Assembly (NCBI GenBank): GCA_963833955.1
Contig: CAWHZY010000010.1
Span: 124,001 to 188,000 of the forward strand
Length of the DNA stretch: 64,000 bases
Direction of reading: 5' to 3'
Source: Roseiarcus sp963833955
GTDB lineage: Bacteria > Pseudomonadota > Alphaproteobacteria > Rhizobiales > Beijerinckiaceae
Position 1 is the stretch's first letter. Every line of letters begins with the position of its first letter. The notes under the pieces were generated by a model. It ran no database searches. It saw only the letters and a program-made list of their open reading frames with translations, and was not told the DNA's origin. Shown here in pieces: positions 35,503-43,131 of the stretch. The translations under genes and the position numbers were made by a program.

Positions 35503-37410
35503 TTATTCCATCGTCTCCAATTCGCCGATCATGCGCTCGATCACCGAGAGGCCGATTGTCCAGAAGCCCTGATCCTTCGCATCGAGGCCGAATGGCGCGA
35601 GCAATTCGGAATAGGATTTCGATCCGCCGGCGGCGAGCATCGCGAGATAGCGCTCCGCGAAGCCGTCATTCGAGCGCTCGTAAACCCCGTACAGCGAATT
35701 CACCAGGCAATCGCCGAACGCATAGGCGTAAACGTAGAACGGCGAATGGATGAAATGCCCGATATAGGCCCAATAGGTCTCATAGCCGGGTCTGAGCGCA
35801 ATGGCGGGGCCGAGGCTTTCGGACTGCGTGCTCATCCAAAACTGGCTGATTTGTTCCGTCGTCAATTCGCCGTTGCGGCGCTCGAGATGAACGAGGCGCT
35901 CGAACTTGTAGAACGCGATCTGGCGCGCCACCGTGTTGAGCATGTCCTCGACCTTCGCCGCCAGCATCGCCTTGCGCTCGGTGAGATCCGAGGTCGTGGT
36001 CAGCATCGAGCGGAAGGTCAGCATTTCGCCGAACACCGAGGCGGTTTCGGCAAGCGTGAGCGGCGTCGGCGCCATAAGCGGGCCGTTGACGCCGGCGAGC
36101 ACCTGATGGACGCCGTGGCCGAGTTCGTGCGCGAGCGTCGTCACGTCACGCGCCTTGCCGAGGAAATTGACGAGAATGTAGGGATGGGCGGATGGCGTCG
36201 TCGGATGCGCGAAGGCGCCGGGGGCCTTGCCGGGCCTCACCGGCGCATCGATCCAGCCTTCATCGAAGAAGCGCCGGGCGATATCGGCCATGCGTGGCGA
36301 AAACGCGCTATAGGCTTGAAGCACCATGTCGCGCGCGGCCTCCCACTTGTAGACCCGCCGCGGCGCGTTCGGCAGCGGCGCGTTGCGATCCCAATGGTCG
36401 AGCTCAGCCTTGCCGAACCACCGAGCCTTGAGCGCATAATAGCGATGCGACAGGCGCGGATAGCCTTCGGTCACAGCCGCAACGAGCGCTTCGACAACTT
36501 CGGGCTCGACGCGATTGGCGAGGTGACGAGAGTCGGCGACGTCCTTGAAGCTGCGCCAGCGGTCGGAGGTCTCCTTGTCCTTGGCCAGCGTATTGGTGAT
36601 GAGCGTAAAGAGACGCAGGTTGGCGCCGAGCGTCGCGGCCAGGGCGTTGGCCGCGGTCTCTCTGATCTTCGCGTCCGGATCCATGAGCTTGCCGAGCAGC
36701 GGCTCGAGCGTGAGGCTCTCGCCTTCAAAGTCGAACCTGAGCGCGGCCATCGTGTCGTCGAACAGGCGGTTCCATGCGGCGGCGGCGCTGACCGACTTGT
36801 CGAGGAACAATCGCTCGAGGTCATCGGCAAGCTGGTGCGGCTTCTCCTTGCGGATGTCCTCGAGCCAGGGGCGATAGTGGCCAAGCGCCGCCGCCGCCAT
36901 GGCGCCGTTCAGCTCGGAATCGTCGAGGCGATTGAGCTCGAGCTCGAAAAAAAGGACGTCGCCGGCCAGCGCCGTCACGCGCTCCTGCGCGTCGCCGTAG
37001 AATTTCGCGATTCTCGGATTGCTGGTGTCGGAAGCGTAGAGCAGGGACGCATAAGCCATGATGCGCCCGGTCAGATCTTGCAGCGACTCGTAAGCTTTGA
37101 CCGCTACGGCCAGTGTCGCCCCCGCATCAGGCTGGCGCGCGAGATCCGCGATCTTGCCGCGATAAGCTTCGGCGAAAAGCTTGGCCTCCTGTTCGGCGCG
37201 CTCGAGATCGGCGGCGAAGGCGGATGAGTCCATGCCTTCGTACAAATCCTGAAGGCGCCATTCCGGCAGGGCGCCGAGGTCCGGCGGGGCAGGGGAGGGC
37301 GACAAAGCGGCTTCGGGAGAACAAATGACCTGGGGAGAAAAATCGGCTTGGGGAGAACAAATGACCTGGGGAGAAAAAATGACCTGGGGAGAATGGAGGT
37401 TCGAGCTCAT
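35503..37410 (-). CDS. pepF: M3-family oligoendopeptidase F with a repeat-derived N-terminus
   Basis: 635 residues from ATG 37410. Family body starts near LPEWRLQDLYEGMDSSAFAA. The zinc site is DVTTLAHELGHGVHQVLAG (HExxH), with the third ligand in TPLTLAETASVFGEMLTFRS. Cytoplasmic oligopeptide breakdown is expected. The first 45 residues are unusual: a SPQVI(F/C) unit repeated, encoded by 18-bp tandem repeats (separate entry), ending in a proline-rich link. There is no good start between the repeat and the conserved body, so the extension is probably translated. Confidence 0.92.
   Translation of the reverse strand: MSSNLHSPQVIFSPQVICSPQADFSPQVICSPEAALSPSPAPPDLGALPEWRLQDLYEGMDSSAFAADLERAEQEAKLFAEAYRGKIADLARQPDAGATLAVAVKAYESLQDLTGRIMAYASLLYASDTSNPRIAKFYGDAQERVTALAGDVLFFELELNRLDDSELNGAMAAAALGHYRPWLEDIRKEKPHQLADDLERLFLDKSVSAAAAWNRLFDDTMAALRFDFEGESLTLEPLLGKLMDPDAKIRETAANALAATLGANLRLFTLITNTLAKDKETSDRWRSFKDVADSRHLANRVEPEVVEALVAAVTEGYPRLSHRYYALKARWFGKAELDHWDRNAPLPNAPRRVYKWEAARDMVLQAYSAFSPRMADIARRFFDEGWIDAPVRPGKAPGAFAHPTTPSAHPYILVNFLGKARDVTTLAHELGHGVHQVLAGVNGPLMAPTPLTLAETASVFGEMLTFRSMLTTTSDLTERKAMLAAKVEDMLNTVARQIAFYKFERLVHLERRNGELTTEQISQFWMSTQSESLGPAIALRPGYETYWAYIGHFIHSPFYVYAYAFGDCLVNSLYGVYERSNDGFAERYLAMLAAGGSKSYSELLAPFGLDAKDQGFWTIGLSVIERMIGELETME
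37313..37393. repeat. 18-bp tandem repeat (4.5 units) inside the pepF start
   Basis: Units on the plus strand: TCGGGAGAACAAATGACC, TGGGGAGAAAAATCGGCT, TGGGGAGAACAAATGACC, TGGGGAGAAAAAATGACC and a partial TGGGGAGAA. The period is exactly 18, a multiple of three, so copy number can change without breaking the reading frame of pepF on the minus strand. Confidence 0.9.
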
Positions 37411-37579
37411 CAATCAAGCCTCTGCATTAGGCGGCTGCTAACGCTTCACGATGGTTTGACGGCCACAACGCGGCGCTTTTGCCTGGACATTGGGTCGGAA
37501 CGGGACGCCATTAACATCGCATTTACCGTGATGCCACAATGTGGCGCAATGCGCGGCTCAGAGGCCGCCACGGGGGACG

Positions 37580-39070
37580 ATGACCGCTCTCATACTCATT
37601 GTTGATGACGATCCTATTCAGCGGCGCCTGCTCGAGGCTATGGCCAGGCGCTTTGGCTACAACGCCGAATGCGTGGAATCGGGCGAAGCCGCGCTCACGC
37701 GTCTCGAGGCGCGTGATCGGCCGCCGATCAATCTTCTGATCCTCGATCTCGTCATGCCCGATCTCGACGGCATGGGGGTCCTGGCGCGGATGCGCCAGCG
37801 CGACATCGCCGTCCCCGCGATCGTTCAGACGGCGCATGGCTCGATCGAGGTCGTCATCTCCGCCATGCGCGCGGGCGCGACGGACTTCGTCGTCAAGCCG
37901 GTCGGCGCCGAGCGGCTGCAGGTGTCGATCCGCAACGCTTTGCGCGTCGACGCGCTCGAGGACGAACTCAGGCGGGCCACGCGGCGCAACGCCGGCGAAC
38001 TCAGTTTCCGCGACATCGTCACCCGCGCGGAATCGATGGGGCGCACAATCCGGCTCGCCGAGCGCGCCGCCAAGTCGAACATCCCCGTCCTGATCGAAGG
38101 CGAATCCGGCGTCGGCAAGGAGTTGATGGCTCGCGCCATCCAGGGCGGCTCCGACCGGCGCGGCAAACCGTTCATCATCGTCAATTGCGGCGCGCTGCCC
38201 GCGACGCTGGTCGAATCCATCCTCTTCGGCCATGAGAAAGGCTCCTTCACGGGCGCCACCGACAAGCATGCGGGCAAGTTCGCGGAGGCCAACGGAGGGA
38301 CGCTGTTCCTGGACGAGATCGGCGAGCTACCGCCTGAAACTCAAGTCAAGCTGTTGCGCGCGCTGCAGGAGGGCGAGATCGATCCGGTCGGCTCGCGGCG
38401 CCCGGTCAAGGTCGATTTCCGGCTCGTGTCGGCGACCAACAAGAACCTGATCGAACTCGTCAAGGCAGGCCGTTTCCGCGAGGATCTGTTCTATCGCCTG
38501 AACGTATTCCCGATCTCGATTCCGCCGTTGCGCGCCCGGCTCTGCGACGTGCAGGATCTCGCCGTGCGCTTTCTCGCCCGCTTCTGCGTCGAAGAGGGCA
38601 AGCGCATCCGTGGGCTAGCCAACGACGCGCTGGCGCTGCTCACCGCTTATGACTGGCCGGGAAACGTCCGCCAGCTCGAGAACGCCATGTTTCGCGCCGT
38701 GGTGCTGGCGGACGGCGATGAACTGACGGTCGCCGAGTTTCCCCAGATCGCGGCGCAGGTCGAGGGCTACGATGTGCGCATTCCGCCGGCTCCGCCGCCG
38801 ATCGCCGCCGATCCCGCGGCTTCCATCGGTTTCCGGCCGGCCGCGCACGACCACCGCGATCCGCATTCTCTCAGAATGATCAGCGACAGCGGCGATGTGC
38901 GCACGCTGGAGGAGATCGAAACCGAGGTCATCCGCTTCGCGCTCTCGCACTATCGCGGCCAAATGTCGCAAATGGCGCGCAAGCTCGGCATCGGGCGCTC
39001 GACGCTCTACCGCAAGATGAAAGACATCGGGATCGCCGATGATGACATGCTCGGCGACGCTGCGGCATAA
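37580..39070 (+). CDS. Sigma-54-dependent response regulator, NtrC family
   Basis: 496 residues from ATG 37580. Receiver: ALILIVDDDPIQRRLLEAM with the phospho-acceptor Asp in LLILDLVMPDLDG. AAA+ domain: GESGVGKELMARAIQG (Walker A), GHEKGSFTGATDKHAGKFAE (sigma-54 contact loop GSFTGA instead of GAFTGA), and GGTLFLDEIGELP (Walker B). C-terminal Fis-type helix-turn-helix: MSQMARKLGIGRSTLYRKMK. No partner kinase is adjacent. Its TAA overlaps the start of the L,D-transpeptidase gene, so the two are co-expressed. Confidence 0.94.
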   Translation: MTALILIVDDDPIQRRLLEAMARRFGYNAECVESGEAALTRLEARDRPPINLLILDLVMPDLDGMGVLARMRQRDIAVPAIVQTAHGSIEVVISAMRAGATDFVVKPVGAERLQVSIRNALRVDALEDELRRATRRNAGELSFRDIVTRAESMGRTIRLAERAAKSNIPVLIEGESGVGKELMARAIQGGSDRRGKPFIIVNCGALPATLVESILFGHEKGSFTGATDKHAGKFAEANGGTLFLDEIGELPPETQVKLLRALQEGEIDPVGSRRPVKVDFRLVSATNKNLIELVKAGRFREDLFYRLNVFPISIPPLRARLCDVQDLAVRFLARFCVEEGKRIRGLANDALALLTAYDWPGNVRQLENAMFRAVVLADGDELTVAEFPQIAAQVEGYDVRIPPAPPPIAADPAASIGFRPAAHDHRDPHSLRMISDSGDVRTLEEIETEVIRFALSHYRGQMSQMARKLGIGRSTLYRKMKDIGIADDDMLGDAAA

Positions 39071-40947
39071 TGCAGGCGAAGCGGCGATTGTCGGAGCGGA
39101 GGATGAGCGCGTTCGGGCGCGGGAGGGTGCGTGGGCTTCTGCGGTCGAGCTTGGGCGCCGTCGCGGTGGTGTGCGCCGCGGGCCTCGCCGTCGCCAATCC
39201 CTTGCCGGTCCTCTCGCCTGAAGCGCCGCCGGGCTTCAGCGACCTTGCCGACGCGATTCCATTGGTCGCCGTGTTCACCGCGCACCCCAACCGAAGTCCG
39301 GCGCTGGACCTTACGACGTCAGCCGAGCCGAAGTTCGACCTCGCGCCGGAGGAAGCGCGGGCTCCATTCGCATGGAATTGTCATCGCGAGGAGCGGAGCG
39401 ACGCGGCGATCCAGGAGTCGCTAGGTCCCCGACGCTCCCCTGGATTACTTCGCTTCGCTCGCAATGACGACAATCGCCCGACCGAAACCCCGAAGGCTCA
39501 AGAGCCAGCCGCGCCGGACATCCCGCCGCCGGTCGTCGAGTACGACCCGACCATCGGGCCTTCGCTCTCGCCGACACAAAGCGCGCTCAGGGCGTCGCTG
39601 GAACGGCTGGTGACGCGCCTCGACAAGCGCAACCCTCTCGGCTCGGGCGACTGGCGCGCCGCGCGCGGAGCGATCGCCGCCTTCTATGCCGGACGCTCCT
39701 ATGCGCCGGTGTGGGTCAGCGAAAATGGCCTGACCGATGCAGGACGGGCGGCGTTGACGCAACTCGAGCGCGCCAGCGACGACGGCCTCAATCTGTCCGC
39801 TTTCGCTCTACCCGGCGATCTCGGGTCCGGCCTTGATCCGGACGCGATCGCCGAAGCCGAAACGACCATGGCGTCGGCGGTGGTCGCCTATGCCCAGCAG
39901 GCGAGCGGGTCACGTGTCCCGCCCTCGCATGTCTCGCCGCTCATCTTCGCGACGCCACGCGTCGCCGATCCTGGCGTCGCCCTGGCTGAAACAGCCATGG
40001 CTGCCGACCCGGCCAAGCGGCTTGCCGACTTCAACCCGCCGCAGCGGGGCTACCGCGAGCTTCGCGACGAACTCAAGCGCCTCGACGCTCCAGGCGCCGC
40101 CCAACGGCGCTCGCGCGCGCTCAGCGCCGACCTCGATCCCGATCCCCTGACAGACGCGGCCCCACGGCGAATCAAGCGGGCGCTCAACGCCAACATCTAT
40201 CCTGCCTCAGTCAGCGCCGCCTTCTCAGCCGCCAATGCGCGCGAGCGCGCGGCGATCCTCGCGAACATGGAGATGTGGCGCTGGGAGCCGCGCGACATGG
40301 GCGAGCGGCGGATCGAGGTCAATCTCGCCGATTTCTCGCTCGCGGTGCTGGAGGGCGACCGGGTCATTCACCAGGCGCGCGTCATCGTCGGCAAGCCGGA
40401 AACGCCGACGCCGATCTTCTCCGACGTCATGCGCTACGTGCTGATCAACCCGTCCTGGCAGGTGCCCGATTCCATCATCAGGAAGGAAATGATGTCGAAG
40501 CTCGGCGCCTTGAGCCGGCGCGGCTACGAGGTGAAGACCGTCGGCGGCCGGCTGACCGTCCGGCAATTGCCCGGCGACGACAATGCGCTTGGACGGTTCG
40601 CCTTCATGTTTCCGAACGACCACGCGATCTATCTGCATGACACGCCGTCGAAGGATCTGTTTGACGACGAAACTCGCGCCTTCAGCCATGGCTGCATTCG
40701 CGTCGAGGATCCGCAGAGCCTGGCTGTGCTCGTTCTTGGCGGCGAATCAACGGGCTGGACGGATGACCGGATCGAAGCCGCCATCGGCGGAAAAGAACGA
40801 ACAGTGTTCCTGGCCCGCCCGCTGCCCATTCACATCGAGTACTTCACTGATTTCGTTGACGAATTTGGTGAACTGAAGGAGCGGCCGGACGTCTACGAGC
40901 TGATTCGCAAGGTCGAGGTCATACTCGCCCGGGCAAGTCAAGATTGA
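39070..40947 (+). CDS. L,D-transpeptidase (YkuD domain, YcbB-like)
   Basis: 625 residues from ATG 39070, or 614 from ATG 39103. An export signal (LLRSSLGAVAVVCAAGLAVA) is followed by a long linker, a YcbB-type helical region and the YkuD catalytic domain: RIEVNLADFSLAVLEGDRVI, YVLINPSWQVPDSIIRKEM, FPNDHAIYLHDTPSK and the active-site FSHGCIRVEDPQSLAVLVLG (Cys nucleophile). The enzyme makes 3-3 crosslinks or attaches proteins to peptidoglycan. Residues about 104-133 are encoded by a palindromic repeat inserted in frame. Coupled to the NtrC-like regulator upstream. Confidence 0.92.
   Translation: MQAKRRLSERRMSAFGRGRVRGLLRSSLGAVAVVCAAGLAVANPLPVLSPEAPPGFSDLADAIPLVAVFTAHPNRSPALDLTTSAEPKFDLAPEEARAPFAWNCHREERSDAAIQESLGPRRSPGLLRFARNDDNRPTETPKAQEPAAPDIPPPVVEYDPTIGPSLSPTQSALRASLERLVTRLDKRNPLGSGDWRAARGAIAAFYAGRSYAPVWVSENGLTDAGRAALTQLERASDDGLNLSAFALPGDLGSGLDPDAIAEAETTMASAVVAYAQQASGSRVPPSHVSPLIFATPRVADPGVALAETAMAADPAKRLADFNPPQRGYRELRDELKRLDAPGAAQRRSRALSADLDPDPLTDAAPRRIKRALNANIYPASVSAAFSAANARERAAILANMEMWRWEPRDMGERRIEVNLADFSLAVLEGDRVIHQARVIVGKPETPTPIFSDVMRYVLINPSWQVPDSIIRKEMMSKLGALSRRGYEVKTVGGRLTVRQLPGDDNALGRFAFMFPNDHAIYLHDTPSKDLFDDETRAFSHGCIRVEDPQSLAVLVLGGESTGWTDDRIEAAIGGKERTVFLARPLPIHIEYFTDFVDEFGELKERPDVYELIRKVEVILARASQD
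39380..39468. repeat. Palindromic repeat inserted in frame in the L,D-transpeptidase gene
   Basis: Long imperfect inverted repeat from GTCATCGCGAGGAGCGGAGC to GCTTCGCTCGCAATGAC, with an inner pair GATCCAGG/CCTGGAT. Read in the gene's frame it gives CHREERSDAAIQESLGPRR and SPGLLRFARNDD, the widely seen translated product of this repeat class. It lies in the disordered linker, where extra residues should be tolerated. Confidence 0.9.
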
Positions 40948-40998
40948 ACGGGAGGCCAGATCGGGCTATACGCGAAATAGATCGCTTTTTGCCTTAAC

Positions 40999-41016
40999 TG
41001 TGACGCGAGCGTCACA
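40999..41016. promoter_or_regulatory. 18-bp palindrome upstream of the M15/DUF882 gene
   Basis: TGTGACGC-GA-GCGTCACA is a perfect inverted repeat with a two-base centre, lying between the L,D-transpeptidase and the next gene. It resembles a dimeric operator of the CRP/FNR type, but the spacing between TGTGA and TCACA is eight rather than six. No U-tract follows, so it is not a terminator. Confidence 0.4.
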
Positions 41017-41141
41017 ATGCGAACAGGGAGCGCCGGGACGGGCGCTCGGGAGGTCGCGTAGGGTCGGCGGGAGAAGCCGGCAAAAGCGTAAGCGTGGGAC
41101 ATCGTTAGGCACAGTCCGCCGGCTTCGCCGCCGGTCGTGAC

Positions 41142-42824
41142 GTGTTGGGGAAGGATGGGTTGTTGGCGGGTTTGAACCTGGGCGAGGGCGTGGGCCGCGG
41201 CGGAGCGGCAGCGCAATTGGCGGTGGCGGCGGCGTTCACGCTCGCCTGGCTTGTTCCGAACTCGACCGAGTCGGCGGTCGCCAACGGCGACACGCGGACC
41301 GTCATCCTGTCGGACCAGCACACCAACGAATCCGGCTCGTTCACCTTCATGGTCAACGGCGTCTATGACCAGGCGGTGCTCGACAAGCTGAACTGGTTCT
41401 GCCGGGACTGGCGGCTCAATGAGCCGACCAAGATGGACCCGCACCTCTTCGACATCATCTGGGAGGTCTATCGCGAGTCGGGGTCGACGCAGCCGATCGA
41501 CGTTCTCTCCGGCTACCGTTCGCCGCAGACCAACGCGATGCTGCGCCGCCGGTCGCGGCAGGTCGCCGAGCATTCGCAGCATATGCAGGGCAAGGCGATC
41601 GACGCGCATTTTCTCGACGTCAGCACGGCGCGCATTCGCGACATCGCCATGCGCGCGCAGACCGGGGGCGTGGGCTTCTACCCGACCGGCAACACCCCCT
41701 GGGTGCATATCGACAGCGGCGCGGTCCGGTATTGGCCGAAAATGAGCCGCGACGCGCTGACACGATTGTTCCCTGACGGAAAGACCGTGTTCATCCCGGC
41801 CGACGGCCAGCCCATGCCCGGCTATGAACAGGCGCGGGCCGAGATCGAGGCGCGCGGCGGAAATGTGCAGGTGGCGAGCGGCGGCGGAATTGGCGGGCTG
41901 TTCTCCTGGCTGTTCGGCGGCGGCGCCGACGACGCCGAGGAGTCGGGCGGCCAGGAAGCGACGACCACGGTCGCGACGAGCGGCAATGCGCGCGGCGGCC
42001 GAAGCGGCGGCCCACAGGCGCAGGAGCCGCCAGTCGAGGTCGCCGATGTCGGGCCCGAGGCGGTCGCCAAGGCCAAGCGCCACTTGCCCACCGGCGCGGC
42101 TTACGCCAGCGCCCCCGAACCGGCGCCGGCCGCGAAGCCGCAGGCGCCCGATTCCGGGCCCGAGGCGGTGGCTACGGCCAAGCGGAATCTGCCGACCGGG
42201 CCGACTTACGCCAGCGCGCCTGAGCCGGCGCCGGCGCCGCCAGTCAAGCCGCAGGCGGTTGCTGAACTGGAGCAGCCCAACGTGGCCAGCGACGCTTCGC
42301 CTGACGAGCCGCGCAGCGGCGCCGGGCCGAAGCTCATCGCACCGCTGCCGCCGCGCAAGCCGGCCGATCTCGCGGCGCTCGCGTTCGCCGACGCGCCCAT
42401 GCCGCCGACGCGTCCGGCGGATTTGATCCTCGCTTCGAGGACCGACCGAGGCGGCGGCGCTTTCATCCCGCTGTCGAACAAGGCGTTGGGCCCAGCCGCG
42501 CAGCGTGGATTGCTGCCGCAGATCATTACCGCCGGGGTCGACCGCGCGCCGACCGGCGCGCTCGCCCTGGCCGAAGGGCTATCGCTGCCGTCCTATGACG
42601 ACACCGAGCTTCTGGCGCGGGCGGCTGCGCTCACCGCGGCCCTGCCGCCAATGCCGATCGCCAATGTCGGGGCGGGCACAGTCGCGTCGAACGCGACGAC
42701 GCCCACAGCCGGCGCCACAGTCCCGCCGCAGCAGCACGGATGGGTCGCTCGGACGGCGGCGAGCGCGGCCGAAGACATCGCGCAATTGTTCGGCGGCGTC
42801 TTCACGCGCGCCAAACTCAGGTGA
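41142..42824 (+). CDS. M15-family murein hydrolase (DUF882, YcbK/MepK-like) with long repeat tail
   Basis: Up to 560 residues from TTG 41142; the start is uncertain. A membrane or signal segment (AAQLAVAAAFTLAWLVPNST) precedes the DUF882 domain: WFCRDWRLNEPTKMDPHLFD, VLSGYRSPQTNAMLRR, the metal-site EHSQHMQGKAIDAHF (His and Asp) and TPWVHIDSG. MepK-type enzymes cut L,D-crosslinks. The last 300 residues are low-complexity, with GPEAVA(K/T)AKR(H/N)LPTG twice and YASAPEPAPA twice. It follows the L,D-transpeptidase on the same strand, a natural make-and-cut pair. Confidence 0.85.
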   Translation: MLGKDGLLAGLNLGEGVGRGGAAAQLAVAAAFTLAWLVPNSTESAVANGDTRTVILSDQHTNESGSFTFMVNGVYDQAVLDKLNWFCRDWRLNEPTKMDPHLFDIIWEVYRESGSTQPIDVLSGYRSPQTNAMLRRRSRQVAEHSQHMQGKAIDAHFLDVSTARIRDIAMRAQTGGVGFYPTGNTPWVHIDSGAVRYWPKMSRDALTRLFPDGKTVFIPADGQPMPGYEQARAEIEARGGNVQVASGGGIGGLFSWLFGGGADDAEESGGQEATTTVATSGNARGGRSGGPQAQEPPVEVADVGPEAVAKAKRHLPTGAAYASAPEPAPAAKPQAPDSGPEAVATAKRNLPTGPTYASAPEPAPAPPVKPQAVAELEQPNVASDASPDEPRSGAGPKLIAPLPPRKPADLAALAFADAPMPPTRPADLILASRTDRGGGAFIPLSNKALGPAAQRGLLPQIITAGVDRAPTGALALAEGLSLPSYDDTELLARAAALTAALPPMPIANVGAGTVASNATTPTAGATVPPQQHGWVARTAASAAEDIAQLFGGVFTRAKLR

Positions 42825-42870
42825 GCGAGCCGCGCTCTGCAGGAGGTCGCATTGGGGTCGACCCGCGATC

Positions 42871-43036
42871 GTCATTGCGACCCCGGGGCTTTGGGATTCG
42901 GGGCTAGCAATCCAGGGGAACGCAGGGCGCCCTTCGTTCCCTGGATTGCTTCGACGCCATGAGCCCGTCGAAAGACGGGCGTCTGTCGGTGCCCTTTGGC
43001 TCCTCGCAATGACGTTCCATCCGAACGCCGCGCGCC
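42871..43036. repeat. Dispersed palindromic repeat, full copy
   Basis: GTCATTGCGA at the left and TCGCAATGAC at the right enclose an inner inverted pair, GCAATCCAGGGGAACG and CGTTCCCTGGATTGC, and then two adjoining hairpins (CCCGTCGAAAGACGGG; GGCGTC...). The right half is shared with 13399-13480 and part with 60935-60974. It fills most of the gap between the M15-like gene and the arylsulfatase 3' end, which has no gene. Confidence 0.85.
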
Positions 43037-43131
43037 CTAAGCGACCGACAGGTGGCGAATGTCTTCAGAAGCGTGGCCAACGCGATTCTGTGTAGAGCTG
43101 CGAAGCCACAGATTCGCGGTTGCGCGCGCCT

